Positions 17,612 through 26,582 of a stretch of 64,000 nucleotides of DNA are shown here, piece after piece. Every line of letters begins with the position of its first letter. The first letter of the stretch is position 1. This DNA comes from an uncultured Parabacteroides sp. (lineage in GTDB: Bacteria > Bacteroidota > Bacteroidia > Bacteroidales > Tannerellaceae). The position numbers and the translations under genes are program-made. The stretch spans positions 1 to 64,000 of the forward strand of contig CALUZR010000004.1 in the NCBI GenBank assembly GCA_944325335.1. Direction: 5' to 3'. The notes below the pieces were generated by a model. That model saw only the letters and a list, made by a program, of their open reading frames with translations. It had not been told where the DNA came from and did no database searches.

Positions 17612-18121
17612 TTATAGGTTAAACCGAAGAATTGTATGTCCGATAATGATTTCGTCATTATCTTGCAACACCACAATTTCTCCGTCTTCTAAATATTTGT
17701 TATTATATAACGTATGATTTTTGCTATTATTGTCTGAAAGATAATGTTTGTATCCACCTCGTTCTTCTTTCTTTACTTCCAAGCGCAAATGCTCGCGACT
17801 CATCGAACGGTCATTTGTCTTAATAGCCAAATCGGCTTTTGAAGCAGAAGATTGCCGACCGATTATAAATACGCCTTCCTGCAAAAGGAACACCTGCTCT
17901 TCTGCATCCGGATTTGCTACTACGGTCAATCTACCTGCACTTTTCTTAATAGGATGAAGAAGTTGGGTTTCAGCCTCTTCATCCTTTTCTTTAGATGTAA
18001 CTAATGATACAGGAATAGCTTGTTTGCATTTCGGGCATTTGAAAGAAGTAATGCCGAGGGGAAGTTTCCCCTCGTCTACTTTCAAACCAACCTGACAATA
18101 TGGACATTTTATCGAAATCAT
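17612..18121 (-). CDS. Zinc-ribbon plus FHA domain protein
   Basis: 169 residues. N-terminal zinc ribbon with C-P-Y-C at 6-9 and C-P-K-C at 29-32 (MJ0042-type). The FHA domain spans about 85-165: I-G-R-Q-S-S near the first loop, S-R-E-H-L-R-L, then D-N-N-S-K-N-H-T. FHA domains bind phosphothreonine peptides, so this is a likely reader of the kinase. The ATG at 18121 overlaps the stop of the acidic-protein gene by 4 nt (ATGA), which indicates coupled translation. Confidence 0.88.
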   Translation of the reverse strand: MISIKCPYCQVGLKVDEGKLPLGITSFKCPKCKQAIPVSLVTSKEKDEEAETQLLHPIKKSAGRLTVVANPDAEEQVFLLQEGVFIIGRQSSASKADLAIKTNDRSMSREHLRLEVKKEERGGYKHYLSDNNSKNHTLYNNKYLEDGEIVVLQDNDEIIIGHTILRFNL

Positions 18122-18366
18122 ATCATAAATGAAATATCCATTCCATCGATATCAATCGAATAATTATCCACGACGTCTGTATCTGACATGACTACCGTAT
18201 CATCCGACAGGGTAATAAAGTCAGTAGTATCCGTCTCTCCATCGTCAAGCATCACAGCATCCAAGATGCCGTCATCACCATCTACATCCACTACTACGAC
18301 ATCGCCCAAGTCTACTGCCTCCGAGCTATTGTCGATCGTAACGAATGTGTAATCATTCTCGTGCAT
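18118..18366 (-). CDS. Small, extremely acidic protein without Lys or Arg
   Basis: 82 residues with 21 Asp and 3 Glu, no Lys, no Arg and one His; also rich in Thr, Ser and Val. No signal peptide or membrane helix is evident. Family not recognised. It is a real gene: its stop overlaps the start of the FHA gene by 4 nt and it lies inside the kinase/phosphatase/FHA cluster. The many Thr/Ser next to Asp (for example E-T-D-T-T-D and T-L-S-D-D-T) would suit a phosphorylation target; T-L-S-D also fits the pT-x-x-D pattern some FHA domains read. Substrate, adaptor or calcium-binding roles are all conjecture. Confidence 0.75.
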   Translation of the reverse strand: MHENDYTFVTIDNSSEAVDLGDVVVVDVDGDDGILDAVMLDDGETDTTDFITLSDDTVVMSDTDVVDNYSIDIDGMDISFMI

Positions 18367-18515
18367 AATACTATCCCTTCCTCATATTTATTATTAGGTT
18401 ATTATAATTATAGCGCAAAAATAGGAAAAGGATTTGTAATATGCCTACTCAAATGACCTCCGCTAATCAAACGTTTGAGGTTTCTGTACGAAACATTGCA
18501 CTTTGTAGGACGAAA
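18367..18515 (-). promoter_or_regulatory. Leader of the acidic-protein gene, with possible -7 element
   Basis: A 149-nt gap inside the kinase cluster. CAAAAATA at 18416-18423 reads TATTTTTG on the minus strand, a match to TAnnTTTG, 50 nt before the start codon. No TTTG sits at the right distance upstream, so an internal promoter is only possible. Confidence 0.35.
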
Positions 18516-19166
18516 TCATTCATTTGTCCATTTGGCTTGGCAGGTCGAAATCGGACATTTTTTCTTTTTCCGTAACGATTCCCAAGGTATGTCTCCCAAA
18601 AAGGTGCCGCATTTCGGACATACATAATCAATCTTGAACTGGTTGGTCAAGTCTTGCAATTGCTGGGGAATCTTTGCCGATTGCCGTGCACCTAAATAGA
18701 CACCTACGACAGGTGCCAAGACGGCCAGCAACAAGCTGAACATCATCCAAACCGAACTGCTTTTCCCTACGAACCCGACCACCATGCCGATTACTCCCAA
18801 CAAGGCAAAAGGCAAAGATTGGAACAAACGCGTCTTGAACTGATTCGAAGATTGTATCTTCACCTTTGCCCGCACATAGTCGTCGTACACTTGTTTTAAC
18901 GCATTAAACTCTTCGCTATAATCATTTTGGCTCTTCAGCAAAGAATCCAAATCTGTTTCATACGTCGCACCTAAACGAATCTTGTCCGTGGGCGCTACCT
19001 TCTTTTTCAGAATCTGGACATCATTTATATAAGTACCGTTCGAAGAATTCAAGTCTTCCAAATACCAAATGCCCTCCTCGCGCACCAGCCGTGCATGATG
19101 ACGGCTGACGGACAAGTCGTTTACGACGTAATCATTATCAGATGATTTCCCTATTGTAATCGCCAT
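18516..19166 (-). CDS. Membrane FHA-domain protein with C-terminal zinc ribbon
   Basis: 216 residues. The FHA domain (1-75) begins at the very N-terminus with I-G-K-S-S-D-N-D, then S-V-S-R-H-H-A-R-L and L-N-S-S-N-G-T-Y-I-N: all phosphothreonine-binding positions are kept. A coiled linker (80-110) precedes two hydrophobic segments (about 118-135 and 140-160). The C-terminus has C-P-K-C at about 186-189 followed by a second Cys pair (C-P...C), probably a zinc ribbon. A membrane reader for the phosphorylated kinase tail or partner is a fair guess. It starts 3 nt after the LytTR gene stop. Confidence 0.88.
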   Translation of the reverse strand: MAITIGKSSDNDYVVNDLSVSRHHARLVREEGIWYLEDLNSSNGTYINDVQILKKKVAPTDKIRLGATYETDLDSLLKSQNDYSEEFNALKQVYDDYVRAKVKIQSSNQFKTRLFQSLPFALLGVIGMVVGFVGKSSSVWMMFSLLLAVLAPVVGVYLGARQSAKIPQQLQDLTNQFKIDYVCPKCGTFLGDIPWESLRKKKKCPISTCQAKWTNE

Positions 19167-19169
19167 CTG

Positions 19170-19547
19170 TTAACTTTCTATCATTTTGTCCATATCTTGC
19201 TCGAGCGTCTCTTTCAACACGCGCAAAGGGTCTTTCGAAATATTCAATTCGATCGGTTTTCCGCTTTCTGCGAGCAAGAGTAACTTTTGCTTTGGCAAAT
19301 TGATTTGCAATATATGATTCTTATTCAGGATATGGCTCTTCCCTACGCGGATTAGAATCTCATTGCTTCCAATCACTTGCTTCTCCAAAAGCTCTTCAAT
19401 TTTCCCAATATTAATAGCAAACGTAAATTGAATACCATTCGATAAAAGCAATTTGGTATAATTTCGATCTGCTTCAAAATAAAGGATTTGACCTATTCGG
19501 ATCCGAAGTAGCTCATCCCTTGTCTTAATGATTAAATATCGATCCAT
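19170..19547 (-). CDS. LytTR-type DNA-binding protein
   Basis: 125 residues made up almost only of a LytTR domain: I-L-Y-F-E-A-D-R-N-Y-T-K-L at about 21-33, F-T-F-A-I-N-I-G-K-I-E-E-L-L, and I-L-I-R-V-G-K-S-H-I-L-N, the hallmark strand pattern. There is no receiver domain, so its activity must be set by something other than a paired histidine kinase; being first in a run with Ser/Thr kinase, phosphatase and FHA proteins, it is the likely transcription output. A -7 match (TACATTTG on minus, 19583-19590) lies 36 nt upstream. Confidence 0.88.
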   Translation of the reverse strand: MDRYLIIKTRDELLRIRIGQILYFEADRNYTKLLLSNGIQFTFAINIGKIEELLEKQVIGSNEILIRVGKSHILNKNHILQINLPKQKLLLLAESGKPIELNISKDPLRVLKETLEQDMDKMIES

Positions 19548-19582
19548 CGCTTCTACTTTTTTTATTTGTGTCGTTTCACAAA

Positions 19583-19590
19583 CAAATGTA
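19583..19590 (-). promoter_or_regulatory. Probable -7 element of the LytTR/kinase operon
   Basis: CAAATGTA reads TACATTTG on the minus strand, a full match to the Bacteroidetes -7 consensus. No good TTTG is found 19-21 nt upstream, so the promoter may need an activator. Confidence 0.45.
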
Positions 19591-19676
19591 CAACATATTT
19601 TTTATAAATCGATGCGTTTAGCCAAAAATCCGCATTAAAGTTTTATTTCATATATATAATCCAATCATACACAATA

Positions 19677-19712
19677 ATCTAAGCCTCACCCTGCAAAAGA
19701 CAAGGCTTAGAT
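19677..19712 (-). terminator. Strong stem-loop between universal stress gene and LytTR gene
   Basis: Ten-bp perfect stem ATCTAAGCCT (19677-19686) / AGGCTTAGAT (19703-19712). It lies past the end of the universal stress gene. On the minus strand it is not followed by a clean T run, so it could be a terminator or a structure of another kind. Confidence 0.4.
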
Positions 19713-19718
19713 AAAAAA

Positions 19719-19806
19719 TGGATGCCTATGGCCGATTCCGTTCATAGTTATAATCGTCGGCGTTTATAACTATAATCGTTTTCGTTTATGCCTATGTTTT
19801 CCGACG
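19719..19806. repeat. Array C: four 22-bp imperfect repeats
   Basis: Units start at 19719, 19741, 19763 and 19785. They share a TAT(G/A)CCTATG or ATAGTTAT core followed by a CG-containing tail, and carry short dyads such as ATAGTTATAA / TTATAACTAT across neighbouring units. The array lies downstream of the universal stress gene (stop at 19826). Confidence 0.55.
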
Positions 19807-19825
19807 AAACCAGCTTGCTTTTCCA

Positions 19826-20944
19826 TCAAGCGTGCATGACTAAAAGCGGTGTATCCGTATGGAACAACATCTTCTTGGCAATACTTGGATTCAATATCCG
19901 AGCCAGGATATTCCGCCGATAGGTAGTCAGGGCAATCAAATCGATGTGCTCATCGCGCACGAACTTCTCGATCGCCAAGAGCAAATCACCATCGTCGAGC
20001 ACCGTATAAGAAATGGCCGCATCCGGGTATTGCTTCTGGAAATATTCGCGAACGCCTGTCAAGCGGATTTCATTCCATTCATCGCGGCTCGTGGATATAT
20101 TAAAGAGATGGATCTGTACGTCGTATCCCTTAATCACATCCATGAAGCGGTCGAACGCAATCAAATCCCGCTGGCTGAACGAAGTGGCAAACGCGATGTG
20201 CTTCGCTTCGGCCAAATCGTGGAAGGGCACATTCTCCGGTATCGCCAATACGGGAACCTTGTTCATTTCAATGACTTCACCCGTCACGCTTCCAATCAAG
20301 TCGATGTCTTTCTGGTCTTTGCCTCGTGTCCCCATAACGATCAGGTCGGGGCGGTACTCCTTTCCATACGCAATGATTTCCTCTTCGGGCAAACCTTCAC
20401 GCAAGGTGTAATCATATTTTACCTTTGGGAGGATACCTTCCTCCATTCGTTTATCTATCTCGGCACAAATCTGGGACATGTCGCCTTGCACGCGGTTCAC
20501 CATATTCCGGGCGCTCTCCTCGTTGGCTTGATATGCCATCGTGTCGCCCAACGGGATAGCCGACGGGAAATAAGGACTGAAATAGGCGTGCATAATCATG
20601 ACCTCAGCTCCTCGCTTGTAGGCATAATTGATTGCTATCTCACAAGCTTTCAAAGAATAATCCGAGAAGTCGATGGGTACTAAGACTCGCATCTCGCCCT
20701 CCTCCTTTGGTTTCTTTTCCGGCTTAGGCGATTCGAACCATTTGTTCTCTTCAATCAGGCGAAGCGCATGGGGCAAATCGCTTTCCTTGATGCGCACCCT
20801 GACACCCGCCGATACGACCGGTTGTATCTGATTGACATTATGGATATATACCTCTATTCCTTCCGCTTCCAACATCATTTTAAGCATTTGCGCCTTCTCG
20901 AAAGTCAGAATTGCCAATGTTATCAACTTGTCTTCCATATCCAT
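19826..20944 (-). CDS. DUF2007-type domain fused to tandem universal stress (Usp) domains
   Basis: 372 residues, cytoplasmic. Residues 1-70 are a DUF2007-like domain (L-K-M-M-L-E-A-E-G-I-E-V-Y). Two Usp domains follow. The first (about 85-235) keeps V-L-V-P-I-D-F-S and the nucleotide-binding pattern M-G-T-R-G-K then G-S-V-T-G-E-V. The second (about 245-372) is shorter and has lost that pattern (A-L-T-T-Y-R-R). Usp proteins bind ATP or AMP and act in stress survival. A hairpin and array C lie downstream of its stop. No promoter is obvious between it and the small HTH gene terminator. Confidence 0.85.
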   Translation of the reverse strand: MDMEDKLITLAILTFEKAQMLKMMLEAEGIEVYIHNVNQIQPVVSAGVRVRIKESDLPHALRLIEENKWFESPKPEKKPKEEGEMRVLVPIDFSDYSLKACEIAINYAYKRGAEVMIMHAYFSPYFPSAIPLGDTMAYQANEESARNMVNRVQGDMSQICAEIDKRMEEGILPKVKYDYTLREGLPEEEIIAYGKEYRPDLIVMGTRGKDQKDIDLIGSVTGEVIEMNKVPVLAIPENVPFHDLAEAKHIAFATSFSQRDLIAFDRFMDVIKGYDVQIHLFNISTSRDEWNEIRLTGVREYFQKQYPDAAISYTVLDDGDLLLAIEKFVRDEHIDLIALTTYRRNILARILNPSIAKKMLFHTDTPLLVMHA

Positions 20945-20983
20945 TCCTCCAATTTTAATGTGATTCTGAAAATGATTTTAGAA

Positions 20984-21036
20984 AAGAAATCCCAAGGTAA
21001 ATTTCCCGTAATGTTCAACTTACCTTAGGATTTCTT
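20984..21036 (-). terminator. Terminator of the small HTH gene
   Basis: Long stem: arms 20984-21000 and 21020-21036 pair (AAGAAATCC and AAGGTAA against TTACCTT and GGATTTCTT, one bulge). On the minus strand the stem runs into TTTCTTTTC. Confidence 0.75.
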
Positions 21037-21052
21037 GAGATCAAAAGCCTTT

Positions 21053-21325
21053 TTACGCTTCCGGTGCCGCAGATGCCTGGCTTTCTGCCAAAATCTGCTC
21101 GGCACGTTCCAAAATTGTAGTATCATCCAGGACTACCAAACCTCCGTCGGGACCCGGCTCAATGTGGATACCGCAACTCTTTCCGTCTTGAAAGTTTTGC
21201 CCGCCAAAGTAATTGCGAACAGTTTCTACCGAAACGCCCAACTCGTCTGCAATGCGATGCATACTGCCATCAGGCAAACTATCTTTAATTCTACGTAATT
21301 CATTAAACGTGATCGTCTTTGTCAT
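21053..21325 (-). CDS. Small HTH DNA-binding protein
   Basis: 90 residues. The N-terminal half is a helix-turn-helix: I-A-D-E-L-G-V-S-V-E-T-V-R-N-Y-F-G (25-41). A linker with G-Q-N-F-Q-D-G-K leads to a strand pair around G-I-H-I-E-P-G-P-D-G-G-L-V-V-L, then an acidic tail. Similar small DNA-binding proteins are widespread in Bacteroidales, with no known role that I can name. Monocistronic, ended by a strong terminator. Confidence 0.75.
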   Translation of the reverse strand: MTKTITFNELRRIKDSLPDGSMHRIADELGVSVETVRNYFGGQNFQDGKSCGIHIEPGPDGGLVVLDDTTILERAEQILAESQASAAPEA

Positions 21326-21482
21326 GGTTGTTTTGTTTTTTGAAGGTTAATACTCTGTTAATTGTACCGCTAACTTACACATAAAAACGGGAACCACCAA
21401 ATTATTTGGGAAGAAATATTACAATAAAATTACAGCGATTTTATACTTCATTGAATTTCATGTAAATACAACCAAATATTTT

Positions 21483-23486
<2,004 letters not shown>

Positions 23487-23514
23487 CTAGCTTTTTTGGA
23501 AATTAAAAACGATA

Positions 23515-23546
23515 CAAATTTAGCTTTCTCACAGCTTTTGCGCAAG
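23515..23546 (-). promoter_or_regulatory. Promoter of ligA
   Basis: On the minus strand: CTTG at 23543-23546 (TTTG with one change), 20 nt, TAAATTTG at 23515-23522, a full match to TAnnTTTG. Confidence 0.65.
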
Positions 23547-23598
23547 CGAAACCGGAAAAGATTTGCACGGCTGTACCACCGCGAACCTTCTTGGAAAA

Positions 23599-23844
23599 GT
23601 AGAAAAGAAGAAAAACACGCCGGCTTCTCCTCAAATCCCGTAGAAAAGAAGCCCAACGTTCCGGCTTCTCTTCCACACAAGTAGAAAATAAGTACAACCG
23701 TCTGGCTTCTCTTATACTTTTATATCGAAGAAGAAAAAACGTCTGGCTTCTTTTTCACGAATGTATCCAAGAAGCCGGCGCGTTTTTCTTCTTTTCCACG
23801 AATGTATCAAAGAAAAAAGTCGTTTTTCTTCTTCTATAATGTTT
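23599..23844. repeat. Array D: six 41-bp imperfect repeats
   Basis: Units start at 23599, 23640, 23681, 23722, 23763 and 23804, exactly 41 bp apart. The unit pattern is GTAGAAAAGAAG, about 10 nt, (C/T)GGCTTCT, then about 11 nt. A GAAGCC...GGCTTC dyad sits in some units and a weaker TTCT...AGAA dyad spans unit joints. The array fills the divergent region between ligA and the AraC-type gene. Confidence 0.8.
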
Positions 23845-23858
23845 TTTTATGAAAAATA

Positions 23859-23890
23859 ATTGGTCGAGAAAGCTGAAAAAGCTATTTTTG
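23859..23890 (+). promoter_or_regulatory. Promoter of the AraC-type gene
   Basis: ATTG at 23859-23862 (one change from TTTG), 20 nt, TATTTTTG at 23883-23890. It lies 26 nt before the start codon. Confidence 0.65.
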
Positions 23891-23916
23891 TGAAGTAACA
23901 TCAAAAAAACAATGAT

Positions 23917-24384
23917 ATGGAACATAAAAACATCACGGTGGACGATATTTATGTATCGCCTTTGAAAGCGAAAATGGTAACGAACGCGGAAGGATGGATG
24001 CGCATGGAGCCGGTCGACAAAACCCCACCCAAGACGAACTCGCCCCTCTTGAACGATGTGGCCCGAATTCTGGCGCGCGATTGCAGCATGACACCTCAAA
24101 AAATAGCCAAAGAGGTAAAAATCAAACGGGAAATCGTTTATTCCATGTTCCGGTACCAAACCGGCGAGCGAATAGACCTTTTCCTTCAACAGTACCGGCT
24201 GAAACTGGCACGCGAATGGCTCGCCTGCACCGACCTGCCAGTAAGCGAAGTGGCGAAACGAAGCGGATTCGCCTCCCACGGCTCGTTCTCGAGCACCTTC
24301 CATGAGGAAACCGGCCTCTCGCCCACGGAATACCGCCAAGAGCATCGGCCTGAAAACTACAAGATGCTGTACGAGTGGGAATAA
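23917..24384 (+). CDS. AraC-family HTH regulator without sensor domain
   Basis: 155 residues. A short N-terminal part (1-45) precedes an AraC-type double helix-turn-helix: first helix pair around M-T-P-Q-K-I-A-K-E-V-K (67-77), then the second with V-S-E-V-A-K-R-S-G-F-A-S-H-G-S-F-S-S-T-F (108-127) and the end motif G-L-S-P-T-E-Y-R (131-138). No ligand or receiver domain is present. Target unknown. It stands alone between array D and a perfect inverted repeat that probably terminates it. Confidence 0.85.
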   Translation: MEHKNITVDDIYVSPLKAKMVTNAEGWMRMEPVDKTPPKTNSPLLNDVARILARDCSMTPQKIAKEVKIKREIVYSMFRYQTGERIDLFLQQYRLKLAREWLACTDLPVSEVAKRSGFASHGSFSSTFHEETGLSPTEYRQEHRPENYKMLYEWE

Positions 24385-24386
24385 AA

Positions 24387-24466
24387 GAATTAAGAATTAA
24401 AAATGAACAATTAACAAAGCAGGACTCTCATCCAGCTGTTAATTGTTCATTTTTAATTCTTAATTC
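24387..24466. terminator. 30-bp perfect inverted repeat between convergent genes
   Basis: Arms 24387-24416 and 24437-24466 are exact reverse complements over 30 bp, around a 20-nt loop. The arms are AT-rich (begin GAATTAAGAATTAAAAATG). The left arm starts just after the AraC-type stop; the right arm overlaps the last two bases of the next gene. It probably terminates both genes, but it is far longer and more perfect than a normal terminator. Confidence 0.7.
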
Positions 24467-25451
24467 AATACACGAGCTTGAGGTTGTCAATCCAAAACGT
24501 GTTGCCAGGCGAACCGATGTAGGCGCCGCCGTGGCTCGAGACGAACTGGAGGACCATGTGGGTCGGCGTCTCGTCCGCATCCGCCCAACCGACCTCCTGG
24601 ATGGGAACACTCTCGCCCTTGCTGTTGGTCGTATAGCGTTCTTCCACTTGGATGCGCATGTAATTGCGATAGTCAGGATGCTTCGTAATGTTTCCATAAA
24701 GAATCGGATAGGTGGCTTCATTTACCCAGCCGTTGCTCGACTTCGCGTAGCGTTGTACCATCGTCCCGACGCGCTTTGAGAATATATTTCCGTCCTTATC
24801 CTCCCATCGTTTCTGGAGAAGGAGAATCACGGCGACAGAATCTTGCCCCGCGACGGTCGTCTTCCGGCTGAACCCAGTACTACGGACGCGCTCGTGTTGC
24901 GGCATCACTTTCACCTTATAATCAAACCGCAACGCCTTAGGCCGCTTCGTGAAAGGCACACCGCTCATCAACATGCTCTGCGGATTCTTCGTTCCTTTGA
25001 TCGGCTCGTGAATCGTCCCGAGGAAAACGGAACCGGCCGCCACCACCTCAATATCAATCAATCCGAACACTTTGACACTCTCCATACGCGTCTCCATGCG
25101 GGCACACCAACCGTTGCCCCGTCGTTCGGGAAAGACAGAGACGTTTGTCTTCACCACGCCCGCCACTTTCGCCATCACGTTCGAGTTGGCCCAAGGCGAT
25201 CCGCCCTGGTTCGAATAGGCGATGTTTCCCACAATCGTATCGCGCGGCCCCACTTCGTAGAGAAGCTTCGTCGCTCCGCCAATGATAGCCGATTCGTGGA
25301 TTTCGCGCACGACCCATTGATCCAAATCCCCATACCGGAACGGGACGACCTGCTCCTGGGAATTGACAATTGAAAATTGAAAATTAAAAATCAGGAACAA
25401 CAAACAAGCAAACAAACCTTTTCTTTCCCGTATAAATTCTTCATTCTTCAT
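24465..25451 (-). CDS. Secreted PCMD-domain protein of the sulfonation cluster
   Basis: 328 residues. An N-terminal hydrophobic segment (about 11-31, G-L-F-A-C-L-L-F-L-I-F-N) acts as signal peptide, cleaved near V-N-S-Q. The body is beta-rich and ends with P-T-H-M-V-L-Q-F-V-S-S and F-W-I-D-N-L-K-L-V-Y, the closing pattern of the Bacteroidetes PCMD (putative carbohydrate metabolism) domain. Role unknown; PCMD proteins often sit on the surface. It begins 3 nt after the sulfotransferase stop, so it should act with it. The start and the signal peptide are coded by simple AT-rich repeat sequence, which is odd. Confidence 0.75.
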   Translation of the reverse strand: MKNEEFIRERKGLFACLLFLIFNFQFSIVNSQEQVVPFRYGDLDQWVVREIHESAIIGGATKLLYEVGPRDTIVGNIAYSNQGGSPWANSNVMAKVAGVVKTNVSVFPERRGNGWCARMETRMESVKVFGLIDIEVVAAGSVFLGTIHEPIKGTKNPQSMLMSGVPFTKRPKALRFDYKVKVMPQHERVRSTGFSRKTTVAGQDSVAVILLLQKRWEDKDGNIFSKRVGTMVQRYAKSSNGWVNEATYPILYGNITKHPDYRNYMRIQVEERYTTNSKGESVPIQEVGWADADETPTHMVLQFVSSHGGAYIGSPGNTFWIDNLKLVY

Positions 25452-25454
25452 TCC

Positions 25455-26570
25455 TTATTCCTCATTTAAATGATAGCCCCACGCTTCGAGCGCCATGCCC
25501 CAGTTTTCTTCAACGGTACGAACCGTAGCGTCTTCGTATTTGTAACAATTCTTTTTATATCCTTTTTTCTTGCCCAAATAGGCTTCGATGGCGGCTTTCG
25601 ATTCGGAGAAATTCGGCAAATTCAGTTTCCGGTAGATTTCTTCCGCCATGCCATACGCGTCTTTCTCGAAATCTTCGAACTTCAGCTCTACCAAATTACC
25701 TTCCGGAATCAAGTGCTTCTCTTCCTCGAACTTATAGAAAAGACGACGGTAGACTTCCACGAAGTTGCGCGTCAATTCCTCGTTCGAAATAGGCTGGAGC
25801 ATGAGCGGCTTGATGGTATTTGTAAAGAAACTGCGCGTGCTCTCGAACACCGTATAAGGATTGCGTTTCAAGTAAATGAACTTCGCGTTCGGGAACATTT
25901 CGACCAACGTCCGGACGCGCCCCGTGTGTGGCGGGTTCTTGCTCAAATACTGACTGCCTTTCGTATTATAGAGGGAAATTTTCACCAATTTCAGGAAAGC
26001 ATCCTTGAATATTTGCCGTTCTTCTTCAGTGATATCGTTGAAAAGAAGATATTTATCGCAATATTCCAACATGCGCTGCGGGAAATACCAGAAATTATAA
26101 TAGGTATACGGCATCATGTTCGAGAGGGCGAACTCCTCTTCTTGTGGTAGGTCCACTTTCAGCTCCATGTTGTCCGTCGGGCGATGATCCGGCATAAGGA
26201 ACGACATGTTTTTCTTGAAGAAAGGTTGCCCCCAAAGCATGAGGTTCGGGAAGACAGTCTGGTACGTCGTCGTGTAGCCGAAATGCTTGTCGCACGCAAA
26301 GACATTGTGCACAAACGTCGTCCCGCTCCGCCAATGTCCTAAGATAAAGAGCGGATCCATTTCCAAAGGCTTTGATGCCAACATTTTCTCGTAACGTTTG
26401 TCTTGCAACGGGACCAACGTGCTGAGCAGACGCCCTACCGCCTTCGTGAGGCGATACTTTCCTTTATACTTCTCGCCTATCACCTGCCCGGCGGTAATCT
26501 TCTTGAACGTATCCCAATCCGCCCCGACCAGCGTATTAATAGGCAATTTATCGAATTGAAGTAATCCCAT
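25455..26570 (-). CDS. PAPS-dependent sulfotransferase
   Basis: 371 residues. The PAPS-binding loop reads G-H-W-R-S-G-T-T-F-V-H-N (about 78-89) and the 3'-phosphate motif Y-L-K-R-N-P-Y-T-V-F-E-S-T-R-S (about 235-249): the standard sulfotransferase fold. It moves sulfate from PAPS to an acceptor. It follows cysN by 12 nt and is part of a cluster that makes PAPS (cysD, cysN, cysC), removes PAP (cysQ) and has a permease. A Bacteroides thetaiotaomicron cluster of the same make-up (sulfotransferase BT_0416) is reported to sulfonate cholesterol and steroids; acceptor identity here is inference. Confidence 0.9.
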   Translation of the reverse strand: MGLLQFDKLPINTLVGADWDTFKKITAGQVIGEKYKGKYRLTKAVGRLLSTLVPLQDKRYEKMLASKPLEMDPLFILGHWRSGTTFVHNVFACDKHFGYTTTYQTVFPNLMLWGQPFFKKNMSFLMPDHRPTDNMELKVDLPQEEEFALSNMMPYTYYNFWYFPQRMLEYCDKYLLFNDITEEERQIFKDAFLKLVKISLYNTKGSQYLSKNPPHTGRVRTLVEMFPNAKFIYLKRNPYTVFESTRSFFTNTIKPLMLQPISNEELTRNFVEVYRRLFYKFEEEKHLIPEGNLVELKFEDFEKDAYGMAEEIYRKLNLPNFSESKAAIEAYLGKKKGYKKNCYKYEDATVRTVEENWGMALEAWGYHLNEE

Positions 26571-26582
26571 AATCTGTTAATT

